From Promethearchaeota archaeon (GTDB lineage: Archaea; Asgardarchaeota; Lokiarchaeia; Sigyniarchaeales; SOKP01), in assembly GCA_019058245.1 (NCBI GenBank), contig JAHPZJ010000022.1:55746-98751 (forward strand): a stretch of 43,006 nt of DNA. Reading direction: 5' to 3'. The notes below the pieces were generated by a model that saw only the letters and a list, made by a program, of their open reading frames with translations, made no database searches and was not told where the DNA came from. Shown in pieces: positions 17,856 to 26,004 of this stretch. Position 1 is the stretch's first letter. Each line of letters starts with the position of its first letter. The position numbers and the translations under genes are program-made.

Positions 17856-18500
17856 ATGTTGATAGTTATCATAGTTCTAATTTTAGTTTTTTTATTAAAT
17901 TTTCTTGCTTATTGGATAATTTGTTTAAATCTAAAATTGCCCAAGAGTGAATCTAGTGAGTTGTATAAAAAGATTTTCCCCATAATTTGGATTGCCTGTG
18001 TTAATTTTATCCCATTTATAAATTCGAGCTTTTTTAAACCATTTTTTAATACAAATATCAGTTATTTCCATCAATATTGGCTATGGTTCGCTTTAATGGG
18101 TCTGATCATAATTATTTTTGGAATTAAAATTAATTCTTTAGCAATAAAATTATTAAAAACGACAAATAGTGGAGAAAAGACTTCAGAATTAATAAGAAAG
18201 GGTGTATTTGAAATTGTGAGACATCCTCAATATTTTTCATGGTTCATAATCAATTTAGGTATTACATTTATATTTGATTCATTTATCGGTATATTATTTT
18301 CTCCAATCTTATTTATGGTTACAGAAATACTTTGCATTGTAGAAGAAAAATATTTGCTTTTTCCAAAATTTAGGGAAAGTTATAGTCAATATACAAAAAA
18401 AACGCCATATCGGTTAATTTCACCTCCTTATAATTATCTTTTTATAATAATTGGAATTCTAGTAGGTTATATAGGATTAATAAATTTTTTTAACATTTAA
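17856..18500 (+). CDS. ICMT/PEMT-like integral membrane methyltransferase
   Basis: The protein has 214 residues and about five hydrophobic segments (1-25, 38-60, 72-98, 125-165, 190-214). The signature is EIVRHPQYFSW (Arg122-His123-Pro124-Tyr126), then EEKYLL (Glu163, Glu164) and F(R)ESYSQY. This is the SAM-binding C-terminal pattern of isoprenylcysteine carboxyl methyltransferases and related phospholipid or isoprenoid methyltransferases (RHPxY ... EE ... Y). Substrate cannot be told from sequence; a lipid or a prenyl group is likely. The PfpI gene starts 22 bases after its stop, so the two are probably co-transcribed. Its ribosome site is weak (AGGTTAA). Confidence 0.75.
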   Translation: MLIVIIVLILVFLLNFLAYWIICLNLKLPKSESSELYKKIFPIIWIACVNFIPFINSSFFKPFFNTNISYFHQYWLWFALMGLIIIIFGIKINSLAIKLLKTTNSGEKTSELIRKGVFEIVRHPQYFSWFIINLGITFIFDSFIGILFSPILFMVTEILCIVEEKYLLFPKFRESYSQYTKKTPYRLISPPYNYLFIIIGILVGYIGLINFFNI

Positions 18501-18522
18501 TAAAGAGATGAGTTGAGAATAA

Positions 18523-19029
18523 ATTAAGATAGCAATTTTAGTTACAGATGGTTATGAAGAGCTTGAACTTCATTACCCACGCCTTAGATTGATTGAAGCA
18601 GGGCATGAAACGGAAATAATTAGTTTATATAGTAGAGAAATTAAAGGAAAATATGGATATCCAATCAAACCTGATAAATTAATAAGAGATATAAGTCCTA
18701 ATGATTATAATGGTGTAATTATTCCGGGAGGTACAAAAAATCCCGATTATCTTAGACGAGACAAAGATGTTCTTGAATTTGTTTATAAAATTAATGAACA
18801 AGGAAAACTAGTAGGCGCTATCTGTCACGCTGGTTGGGTTCTAATCTCTGCTAAAATTCTAAAAGGACGTCGAGCTACAAGTTATTTCGCAATTAAAGAT
18901 GATATGATAAATGCGGGTACTATATTCGAAGACTCTTCAGTAGTAGTAGATGATAATTTGATTACTTCACGTATGCCAAGTGACTTACCTGATTTTATGA
19001 AGGAAGTGTTAAATTTTTTGGAACAATAA
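18523..19029 (+). CDS. DJ-1/PfpI family protein with an apparent ATT start codon
   Basis: From ATT at 18523 the frame gives 168 residues: (M)KIAILVTDGYEELELHYP, IIPGG, GAICHAGW (Cys101-His102), then SYFAIKDDMINAG. This aligns along its whole length with the 166-residue PfpI proteases/deglycases such as Pyrococcus PH1704, with Glu12 and Glu15 and the Cys near 100 in the expected places. A TAA at 18520 closes the frame just upstream, and no ATG, GTG or TTG occurs in frame until ATG 18589. Starting at 18589 would delete the first strand and the conserved glutamates. So ATT is the likely start, or the reference base is wrong. Role: glyoxalase, protease or chaperone-like, not resolvable here. Confidence 0.85.
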   Translation: MKIAILVTDGYEELELHYPRLRLIEAGHETEIISLYSREIKGKYGYPIKPDKLIRDISPNDYNGVIIPGGTKNPDYLRRDKDVLEFVYKINEQGKLVGAICHAGWVLISAKILKGRRATSYFAIKDDMINAGTIFEDSSVVVDDNLITSRMPSDLPDFMKEVLNFLEQ

Positions 19030-19057
19030 GAAAAATTCAAAGATAAATTTGGAATAT

Positions 19058-20281
19058 CTAGTATAATGTTTTTACCTTGTGAATGTTTTCTTTAAGTATT
19101 TCTAAAAATAAATTTACTTCTTCAATTTGTTTATTTAATATTTCAAGTTTTTGTTCTATAATCTCTGGATCTGATCCTTCTTCTTTTTCTAATCCCTTTC
19201 TTATTATATTATAGGATCTAATTTGGTTCAGGATATTTTGCATCCTTTTTATTTTAATTTGATACAATTTTTTATATTTTTTTAAATCCTCGAGCCTCAG
19301 TTCAATAGTTTCAATATTTGTAAAACATCTATCAATATTTTCCTCTTTTTTCAAATTTTTAATAATGGATTCAATTTCCTCTAAGTACGTTATTACTAAA
19401 TTCTGTTGATCCTTATCTATCGATTCTAATTTAATATGAGAATCTGTTGAGATTTCATCGATTATATCTGATGTATACTTGATTTGAACTCTATTCGAAT
19501 TAATTAATTGATTATTCTCTATGTTGGCAGAGTTGATTGATTGTTCATATTCATCAAGATCAGTTATTAATTCTAACTCATCCAATTCCAGTTGAGTAAT
19601 TAAAGGAGAAAATTTAACTTGAAGTTGTTTTTTACCGAAATATTCTTTGTTTTGTCTTACAATTTGAGTGTACATTTGGATAATTTCTGGTCCAATAGGT
19701 GCAAATAAGACTCCTCCATTTTCATCAAGTTGATTTAATAAAGGGTTAATTCTAGATTGCTCAATTGCACCAGTTACTAAAATTTTTTGCCAAGGACTCA
19801 ACTCTGGCATTCCATTAAGAGGATTTTTAACTATAATTGAAATATTTTCATCTAATTTTAATCTCTTTAGATTTTCAGATGTTATTTTAGCGATTTCAGA
19901 ATTAGCTTCAAGGATTATTATTTCTCCTTTCGGCGCTAATTTATGTGCTAATGCTGCGATATATCCACTTTTTGCTCCCAATATTAGTAAATCATCATCA
20001 TCAGTCAAAGAGAGGCCTTGTAGCATTATAGATATCATATGTGGAGCAGAAATTGTTCTATAATTATTAGGATTTTGCTCATCATAATAAAATAAATTTG
20101 GTACATCTTCATAAAGTCTTACTATTTTGAGGAACCTTTTTGGAATGAACTGTTCTAAGGGAACATCCATAAAAGCCTTTATAAGGCGTTTATCTTTTAA
20201 GATTTCATTTAAAATTAAGGAGTCTAATAAATGCTTTTTCTTATTTTTAATTTTATCTGTAAATCTATCGTTTCTGTCCAA
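19058..20281 (-). CDS. Protein-L-isoaspartate methyltransferase-like domain with a coiled-coil tail
   Basis: The protein has 407 residues. The first 230 follow Pcm: a helical start with FxxVPREEF-like VPLEQFIPKRF, TISAPHM (76-82, the Pcm hallmark), the SAM-binding loop LLILGAKSGYIAALA (98-112), IILEANSEIA, and ILVTGAIEQ. In active Pcm the loop is GxGSGY; here it is GAKSGY, so SAM binding may be altered. Residues about 245-407 are mainly charged helices that should form a coiled coil, absent from ordinary Pcm. Start is TTG 20281 directly after TAA-AAT, with a TATA-like A+T palindrome centred about 28 bases upstream, which fits a leaderless message. Function could be protein repair or an SAM-binding scaffold. 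Confidence 0.7.
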   Translation of the reverse strand: MDRNDRFTDKIKNKKKHLLDSLILNEILKDKRLIKAFMDVPLEQFIPKRFLKIVRLYEDVPNLFYYDEQNPNNYRTISAPHMISIMLQGLSLTDDDDLLILGAKSGYIAALAHKLAPKGEIIILEANSEIAKITSENLKRLKLDENISIIVKNPLNGMPELSPWQKILVTGAIEQSRINPLLNQLDENGGVLFAPIGPEIIQMYTQIVRQNKEYFGKKQLQVKFSPLITQLELDELELITDLDEYEQSINSANIENNQLINSNRVQIKYTSDIIDEISTDSHIKLESIDKDQQNLVITYLEEIESIIKNLKKEENIDRCFTNIETIELRLEDLKKYKKLYQIKIKRMQNILNQIRSYNIIRKGLEKEEGSDPEIIEQKLEILNKQIEEVNLFLEILKENIHKVKTLY

Positions 20282-20295
20282 ATTTTATCAGTCCC

Positions 20296-20323
20296 TTTTT
20301 ATATTAAAAAAATAATATAAAAA
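20296..20323. promoter_or_regulatory. A+T inverted repeat acting as a possible shared TATA region
   Basis: TTTTTATATTA (20296-20306), six A, TAATATAAAAA (20313-20323). The arms are exact reverse complements, and each looks like a TATA box on one strand. It sits between the divergent Pcm-like (TTG 20281) and rhomboid (ATG 20381) genes, and its distance from the TTG is right for leaderless transcription. Confidence 0.4.
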
Positions 20324-20380
20324 CAAACTATTATACTTTGTTATAATAAATCTAAATTATTCTAATCGTAGTAACCCTAT

Positions 20381-20968
20381 ATGTTAATATTGGATTTTGA
20401 GAGTTTAAAAGATGCTAGGATAACCTTAACTTTAATTTTTGTAAATATTTTAAGTTATATTGTTTTTAATTTAGCTGCACCAGAAGAAGTATTACTTTTT
20501 TTAGCACAAATTAATAGAAAAATTATCTATGACTATCAAATTTGGAGACTTTTAAGTTCAATGTTTCTTCATGCTAATCCTATTCATTTATTTTCCAATA
20601 TGTTGGCTCTACTTCTATTTGGGGCAACCGTAGAAAATAACAAAATTATTTCTAAAATTCAATTTTTAATTATCTATTTTATTTCGGGTTTAATTGGAAA
20701 TTTATTTTCCTTATTTTTACTTGAATTGAATTCAATAAGTTTAGGTGCATCTGGAGCTATTTTTGGTTTAATTGGGACAGCTTTTATTATAGTTACGACC
20801 GATGATCCTTCTCTTATATTTTTTGCTTTATTTTATATCGTATTTTTTCTGGTTAGTTCACTAGTGGAGGGCATAAACTTATGGGCTCATATATTTGGCT
20901 TATTAGGAGGGATTTTATTTGGTTATTTATTCTATACTCGTAAAATGAAAATTAAACCTGTTTATTAA
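20381..20968 (+). CDS. Rhomboid family intramembrane serine protease
   Basis: The protein has 195 residues and six hydrophobic helices. The rhomboid signatures are all there: FLHANPIHLFSNM (His64, His69, Asn73) in the second helix, LGASGAIFGL with the nucleophile Ser124 in a GxSG motif, and NLWAHIFGLLGG with the catalytic His170. It cleaves membrane-spanning substrates within the lipid bilayer. Length is that of the minimal six-helix prokaryotic form. No recognisable ribosome site precedes the ATG at 20381, so the message may be leaderless. It is divergent from the Pcm-like gene. Substrates cannot be inferred. Confidence 0.93.
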   Translation: MLILDFESLKDARITLTLIFVNILSYIVFNLAAPEEVLLFLAQINRKIIYDYQIWRLLSSMFLHANPIHLFSNMLALLLFGATVENNKIISKIQFLIIYFISGLIGNLFSLFLLELNSISLGASGAIFGLIGTAFIIVTTDDPSLIFFALFYIVFFLVSSLVEGINLWAHIFGLLGGILFGYLFYTRKMKIKPVY

Positions 20969-21014
20969 GCGCAATATGATTTTTATCTGAAATTCAATAA
21001 AACAGATTTTAATT

Positions 21015-21680
21015 TTAATCCTTTTTCTTTTTCTTTTTCATAGCTAATTCCATGGAAAAATCTTTTGGACAAATTTTATTAATTAAACATACATTGCACT
21101 TTGGTCTTAAAGGAATACATATTTGTTGCCCAAATCTAACAAATAATCTATTAATCCTTAACCACAATTCTTTTGGAATAGAATTTTTTAATTCTTCTTC
21201 TGTTTTAAGCGGATTTTTAGTCTTTACCCAGCCTAATCTATTTGAGATTCTATGTACATGAGTATCAACGGGAATTGCAGGTATTTTAAAAGCATAGACT
21301 AATACACAATTAGCAGTTTTACTCCCTACACCTGGTAAGCTTAATAATTCCTCATAATTATTGGGAACGACGCCATTGTAGTCAATGATTAATAATTTCG
21401 AAACTTCTTTAATTCGAGCAGCTTTTACTTTATAAAAACCTGCTGGTTTTATAAGTTGCTCAATATCATCAATATTCGCTTCAGCTATGCTTTTTGGAGA
21501 ATTATATTTCGAAAATAATCTTTCTGTTGCTGTTTTTGTATTAGTATCTTTTGTTCGTGCTGATAATATTGTTGAGATTAAAATTTTAAATGGATCTTGC
21601 TTCTTTTTGGCTAATTCATCTAAGTGAGTATCTCCTTCTAACTGTTTTTCAATTTCATCTAAGATTTCTTTATATCCCAT
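21015..21680 (-). CDS. nth: Endonuclease III (DNA glycosylase/AP lyase)
   Basis: The 221-residue enzyme carries the helix-hairpin-helix LPGVGSKTAN with catalytic Lys121, followed by VDTHVHR with Asp139. It also has the iron-sulfur loop Cys188-x6-Cys195-x2-Cys198-x5-Cys204 that holds a 4Fe-4S cluster. It removes oxidised pyrimidines in base-excision repair. The C-terminal tail is a run of lysines (AMKKKKKKD) that could strengthen DNA binding. ATG at 21680 lies 6 bases after the stop of the Trm11-like gene, so the two are almost surely co-transcribed. Confidence 0.96.
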   Translation of the reverse strand: MGYKEILDEIEKQLEGDTHLDELAKKKQDPFKILISTILSARTKDTNTKTATERLFSKYNSPKSIAEANIDDIEQLIKPAGFYKVKAARIKEVSKLLIIDYNGVVPNNYEELLSLPGVGSKTANCVLVYAFKIPAIPVDTHVHRISNRLGWVKTKNPLKTEEELKNSIPKELWLRINRLFVRFGQQICIPLRPKCNVCLINKICPKDFSMELAMKKKKKKD

Positions 21681-21686
21681 TATATT

Positions 21687-23093
21687 TCATTTTTTTTCTA
21701 ATACATATAATATTCTTTTGGTTATTTGCCCTTTTTTAGCATCTATTAATGTTTTTACATATTTTTTTCGAAATTTGAGTTTCTGATTGGATTTATTGTT
21801 TATTCTGGTAAGATCTATTAATGGAACTACTATAAAGTTATTTTTAATTGCCAATTTTTCAATATTTACATGGATATCATTTCCATCAATAGTATTAATA
21901 ATTGGAGATATAAAACATAGTCTACATTTTGGTTTGAGAATTTGATATGCTTCTCTAAAAAATTTATCATATAAAGGTTCCAATTTCATTTCTATTAATT
22001 CTTTTACCTGAGTATAATAAGGCTTTTTTTTATAAAAAGGGCCTAAATCAGGTTCAGTACATATACCATCAAAGAAGAATGGTTCAAATACATTAGATAA
22101 GTTTCTAGCATCATAATTTAAAACTTTTTTATCTAGTAAAGGAGGTAGTTCCTCTTCCAATAATTCTATTAACCAATAGATATTACGGAGTGTATTTTTT
22201 ACTTTCTTTGCATCAATATCTACCCCATATATTTGAAAATCATGTAGTATTGCAAACAAACCTATTGTTCCATTTCCAATAAATGGATCAAGAATTTTTT
22301 TAGTTTCTCTATTCATGAATAAATTTAAGAAATTTAGCATTATTTTTGCTAATTTTGGAGAAATAGCACTTTTATATTCTTTAAATGGTCTCTCTTCATC
22401 AATCTTTCTTTTAAAATTTGGATCATCAGTTGTAAATGTTCGTGCAATATATACACCCTCTTCAGTGAAACCAAAAATTATTTCCGCTCGATTTTCTTTG
22501 AGGAGTTCATATTTAATTATATGATGTGGAAAAATTGGATTTAGATTACCTAATTTTATATTTTTCTCAGGATATTGATAATAGAGTACTTTAATTGCTC
22601 CTTTTCTTTTGAGAATTTCCATTATTTCTTTGTTTAGAAAAGGTAATAAGTGTTTAATCAATACATCAGAGTAATATTTCTCATCATATAGGTTTGGATA
22701 AATTGAAACAGCAAAAAACATACTCTCGTAGATTTTAGGAAAAATTCCATCTTTTCCGATAATTAAATTGTCAAGAATTCTAATTACTTTATCCCTTGAT
22801 TTTTCAACTGACTTAAACTTGCTAATATGTAGTGGAAAGGCTTCTTGAATAGTTTTAATATCAATAAAGTCATATATTTCTGCGATCTTTTGACATCCTC
22901 CTAAAACAAATTGAATTTTCATTAGTTTGTTAATATATTGTTTATCTTGGCGTAGTTTTTCAAATTCCACTATCGCAATATTAGCGGAATAATCTATTAT
23001 TTTTCCTTTATTTTGAGAATGTTTAAGGTAATTATCTAATTCTGCAATTGACATTCGAAAATTAGAACCTAAAACAAATAAAAATCTTTCCAT
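21687..23093 (-). CDS. Trm11/TrmG10-like SAM-dependent RNA methyltransferase
   Basis: The 468-residue protein has an N-terminal substrate-binding part (FLFVLGSNFRMSIAELDNYL, typical of Trm11-like enzymes). The Rossmann domain begins with RPFKEYKSAISPKLAKIMLN and holds LDPFIGNGTIG near 266-276, then IYGVDID. The catalytic motif of amino-methylating enzymes of this type is DPPYG; here the matching site near 345 reads TEPDLGPF. This variant (E-P-x-L-G-P) also occurs in some Trm11-like proteins, so activity may persist with a different target. Likely a tRNA guanosine N2 methyltransferase relative. It is followed by nth after 6 bases and preceded by the GIFT-domain gene after 55 bases. Confidence 0.75.
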   Translation of the reverse strand: MERFLFVLGSNFRMSIAELDNYLKHSQNKGKIIDYSANIAIVEFEKLRQDKQYINKLMKIQFVLGGCQKIAEIYDFIDIKTIQEAFPLHISKFKSVEKSRDKVIRILDNLIIGKDGIFPKIYESMFFAVSIYPNLYDEKYYSDVLIKHLLPFLNKEIMEILKRKGAIKVLYYQYPEKNIKLGNLNPIFPHHIIKYELLKENRAEIIFGFTEEGVYIARTFTTDDPNFKRKIDEERPFKEYKSAISPKLAKIMLNFLNLFMNRETKKILDPFIGNGTIGLFAILHDFQIYGVDIDAKKVKNTLRNIYWLIELLEEELPPLLDKKVLNYDARNLSNVFEPFFFDGICTEPDLGPFYKKKPYYTQVKELIEMKLEPLYDKFFREAYQILKPKCRLCFISPIINTIDGNDIHVNIEKLAIKNNFIVVPLIDLTRINNKSNQKLKFRKKYVKTLIDAKKGQITKRILYVLEKK

Positions 23094-23148
23094 ATCTCTA
23101 AGAAATTGAATAATAGATTTAATATCTATTTTTCGGATAAAAATAGTA

Positions 23149-24447
23149 TTATCTTTTATTTTTTTTTCTTAACCATTGTTTAAATGCTTTAGTTGGCTTG
23201 CCATGCCAAATTGCTTTTTTAGGATACCTCTTCTCAAACTCATCAATATCTTCGTCTGTATATTCCAGCAAAAAACTCTTACTAGCTAATTCTTCTTCCT
23301 CATCACCTTCTTCATAATCCTCCTCCTCCTCCTCCTCATCTATATCAATTGAAATCTCATATTTTTCACCAGTAATATCTCCTAAAGCATCCATAATATC
23401 TTCAAGATCTTCTTTTTTTCTTTCTAAGACTGGAACTTTATCTATCACTTTCGCTTCAGTGATTTCTTTTGTCTGTTTTTCTACTTCTTTTAACTTCTTT
23501 TTATATGCTTTCTTTTTTTCTAATCTCTCTAATCGTAGTTTTTTAATTTCTTTTATAATTGTTTCGTAATTATCCTTAAAATACTTCAAACTTACATTAA
23601 TAAGATCTCCTGCACTATCCCATTTGTCTCTTTTGATAATATCATCAAGCCAATAATATAAATCTAAATTTACTTCAATTGTTATCGGTTTTCCTTCAGA
23701 TTCTATAGCGCCTATTAAATAATTCAGAATATTAGCTATTAAAAGATTATTTTCAAAAGCAGAAAAGCCATACTCACGAGCAAGTGATGAAAAAATACTA
23801 AGGTTTCCAAAACCAACCACTTTACCCTTAAAGTATTCTACAACGACCATTAAGGGAATCTTAGGACTGTCTTCTTCAATCCAATATTCACCATCATATC
23901 TTTTACGCCAACTATTTAATCCAGACTGTATTAACCATTGTATTTTTATATTCTTTTCATCCTCAATAAAATCTAAAATTTTTATTGAACAAGAACTAGA
24001 ATAGACAATTTTCTTAATTTGTTCTGTTATAACGTGAGGGCGAAATCTGGTTATGATTGGTCTTTTCTGAAGATTAACATAGTTAACTGAATCATAAATC
24101 TCATCAGAAACAAATTCAAATCCAAATTTTTTTGTTAAATCATTTAAATTTGTATTATTTGTATGATCTCCTCCACTAGAACTAACGATTAAAAGACTAC
24201 CTCCATTCTTCACATAATTCTCAAGTATTTTAATCTCATTCTGTTTTAAATTTGTATTTCTTGGAGTTGATAAAAGTATAACATTATATTTCTCTAAATT
24301 ATCTAAAGAATTAAATCCCGCTTCAATTTTACCTAATTTATATCCAGATGTGAATAAAAACTGTGTAAATTCACCAAAACTTGAAGATTCTATGATTAAA
24401 AAGTTATTATGACTATAATCTAAAGCAATACTTATTTTTCCACTCAA
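23149..24447 (-). CDS. IFT52-like (GIFT) domain protein with acidic linker
   Basis: The protein has 432 residues and no signal peptide. Residues 1-250 form an alpha/beta domain of the GIFT/ABC-transport (DUF4350) type: KISIALDYSHNN, a GYKLGKIE strand, LEKYNVILLSTPRN, LENYVKNGGSLLIVSSSGG then TNLNDLTKKFGFEF. That last piece looks like the intraflagellar-transport protein IFT52 (GG...EGGD..TN.N.LL..YG). Charged helices follow, then an acidic run near 370-390 (EEEEEEDYEEGDEEEE), and a short basic tail, IWHGKPTKAFKQWL. Start is TTG 24447. It sits among tRNA-modification genes. The role is unknown; a scaffold or sugar/peptide-binding role are both open. Confidence 0.65.
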   Translation of the reverse strand: MSGKISIALDYSHNNFLIIESSSFGEFTQFLFTSGYKLGKIEAGFNSLDNLEKYNVILLSTPRNTNLKQNEIKILENYVKNGGSLLIVSSSGGDHTNNTNLNDLTKKFGFEFVSDEIYDSVNYVNLQKRPIITRFRPHVITEQIKKIVYSSSCSIKILDFIEDEKNIKIQWLIQSGLNSWRKRYDGEYWIEEDSPKIPLMVVVEYFKGKVVGFGNLSIFSSLAREYGFSAFENNLLIANILNYLIGAIESEGKPITIEVNLDLYYWLDDIIKRDKWDSAGDLINVSLKYFKDNYETIIKEIKKLRLERLEKKKAYKKKLKEVEKQTKEITEAKVIDKVPVLERKKEDLEDIMDALGDITGEKYEISIDIDEEEEEEDYEEGDEEEELASKSFLLEYTDEDIDEFEKRYPKKAIWHGKPTKAFKQWLRKKNKR

Positions 24448-24544
24448 CTACATTCATACTCATTAATTTTAAATTTAAATAAAAATTAGTTCACTCTTTA
24501 CTCCTATATAAGATATAGTTCTTCTATTCTATAAATAAAATTAT

Positions 24545-25402
24545 CTAAATTTTTAATATGAATATATCTAAAACAATATGATATAAGTTTGGACCATAAC
24601 TTTTTACAAATCTATGTGAATTTAATTCACATTTATAACCTTCATTAAGTGCAATTTCTTTGAACTCTTCAAATAAAGATATAAAATTATCCTTTTCAAT
24701 AACTCCTTCGTAGTGAACCATGGTTCCTTTATCTTTCACTAAAGATAAAGCGTCCTTAATATATTCTTTAGGTGCAGGAAAGACACCCATAATAATCCTA
24801 TCAGCTCTTACTCCAGATTTACTAAGTTTTGCAACTTCAACTTTACAATCTCCATTAATTGGCAGAATTTTTTTTTCTAAATGATTTAATTTTATATTTT
24901 CCTCTAAATATTTATATGATACAGGATTCAATTCAATACTATATATTCTCTCTACATTAGAATGTTTTGCTATAGGTAATGAAAAATATCCTATTCCCGC
25001 AAACATGTCCACAATTACTTCACCATTCATAACTAGTGTTGCAAGAAATTTCCTTTCATTAAGATTTCCTTTACTGAACATAATTTTTGTGATATCAAAT
25101 TGATAAATTACATCATGTTCTTTATGCCTTACTATTGGAGTATTTTCTCCAGCTATCCATTCAATTTTTTCAGGTTCTCTGAAAGTTCCAACTATTTTTC
25201 CTCTATTAATAAATATAGATTTAATGCTAGGGAATAACTTTAAGCAAGCACTTCCAATTTCCTTTTCTCGTTCCTTTAACCTTGGATTAAGTTTCAAAAT
25301 TATGATCTTTCCCAAGGTTTGAAAACCTCGTGGAAGTAAAGAAAGTTCTTCGCTAGATAATTTACCTTTTAATTGTTCCTTTAGTTTATCTTTAAAACCC
25401 AT
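24545..25402 (-). CDS. taw2: Taw2/Trm5-family tRNA(G37) wyosine-pathway transferase
   Basis: The 285-residue protein starts with SLLPRGFQTLGKIIILKLNP and INRGKIVGTFREPEKIEWIAG, typical of this family. Then come KIMFSKGNLNER (the Taw2-like FSxGNxxER form), the SAM loop VDMFAGIGYFS (131-141) with IYSIELNP (Glu157, Asn159, Pro160), and MVHYEGV. Taw2 moves the aminocarboxypropyl group of SAM to 4-demethylwyosine at tRNA-Phe position 37; Trm5 methylates G37. The KIMFSxGN line favours Taw2, while the motif-IV area (MGVFPAP) is not diagnostic. It is the first gene of a minus-strand set with IFT52-like, Trm11-like and nth. ATG start at 25402. Confidence 0.75.
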   Translation of the reverse strand: MGFKDKLKEQLKGKLSSEELSLLPRGFQTLGKIIILKLNPRLKEREKEIGSACLKLFPSIKSIFINRGKIVGTFREPEKIEWIAGENTPIVRHKEHDVIYQFDITKIMFSKGNLNERKFLATLVMNGEVIVDMFAGIGYFSLPIAKHSNVERIYSIELNPVSYKYLEENIKLNHLEKKILPINGDCKVEVAKLSKSGVRADRIIMGVFPAPKEYIKDALSLVKDKGTMVHYEGVIEKDNFISLFEEFKEIALNEGYKCELNSHRFVKSYGPNLYHIVLDIFILKI

Positions 25403-25548
25403 TAGAAAATTAGATTTTGAATCTTAATGTAAAATTGAATAAAGCTATACATCTTTATTAATTATCAATTCTAAAAAAGTATATCAATTATTTAAAGTTT
25501 GAAATATTAAATTATATTTTTCAGTAAAGTCATAGATGACTAAAATGA

Positions 25549-25755
25549 GTGAAAAGGTCCCAAAAAAAATATCTTGTTGAAGAGGAATTTGAAGAAGAAG
25601 ATGTTGAAGAAATTAAAGTAGAAGATATCTTAGAGAAAAAAATATTAAAAATACTCTCAGGGAATAGAGTCGATTCTAAATTAACATTAACAAACCTCTT
25701 AATAAAAGCTTTAATTAAGGATTATGAATTTAGAAAAAGAACTCAAATCACTTAA
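25549..25755 (+). CDS. Small acidic protein with possible frameshifted start
   Basis: GTG at 25549 opens a 68-residue frame: basic start, an acidic part (VEEEFEEEDVEEIKVEDILEKK), then LTNLLIKALIKDYEFRKR. An ATG at 25545 lies 4 bases earlier in another frame and gives MSEKVPKK before the frame breaks. Removing one A from the A8 tract at 25562-25569 joins MSEKVPKK directly to YLVEEEF, so this may be an indel in the tract. I do not recognise the family; the C-terminal helix is amphipathic. T-runs at about 25770-25778 follow the stop and could terminate. Confidence 0.5.
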   Translation: MKRSQKKYLVEEEFEEEDVEEIKVEDILEKKILKILSGNRVDSKLTLTNLLIKALIKDYEFRKRTQIT

Positions 25756-25899
25756 AAAAAGGGTCTTCTTTTTTTTTAAAAAGAATTTTATAATTTAAAC
25801 TTATAAATCGATTTGAATCATTTATTTATTCAAAAATAATAATAGAATTGATACAAATTAATTCTAAATTGAGTTAAATTATTATATTATTATAAATCA

Positions 25900-25926
25900 A
25901 ATATAATATACAAAGTATATTATATT
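25900..25926. promoter_or_regulatory. Perfect 12-bp inverted repeat before the acyl-CoA ligase gene, candidate operator
   Basis: AATATAATATAC (25900-25911), spacer AAA, GTATATTATATT (25915-25926). The arms match exactly, and only the central C and G break the A+T run. It lies about 80 bases before the ATG at 26005 and just upstream of a TATA-like ATATATTTA at 25962-25970. That is a usual place for an activator or repressor site; regulation of lipid metabolism is an inference. Confidence 0.5.
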
Positions 25927-26004
25927 CTAATTCTATAAAAAAATAGATAGAAAGTGAATAAATATATTTAAAATAATGAGGAAATAACACGAAGTGATGT
26001 AAAA

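Noticed and set aside
18589..19029. ATG 18589 as the start of the PfpI gene
   Set aside because: It would remove the first beta strand and the conserved glutamates that read normally upstream, so the ATT start at 18523 is preferred.
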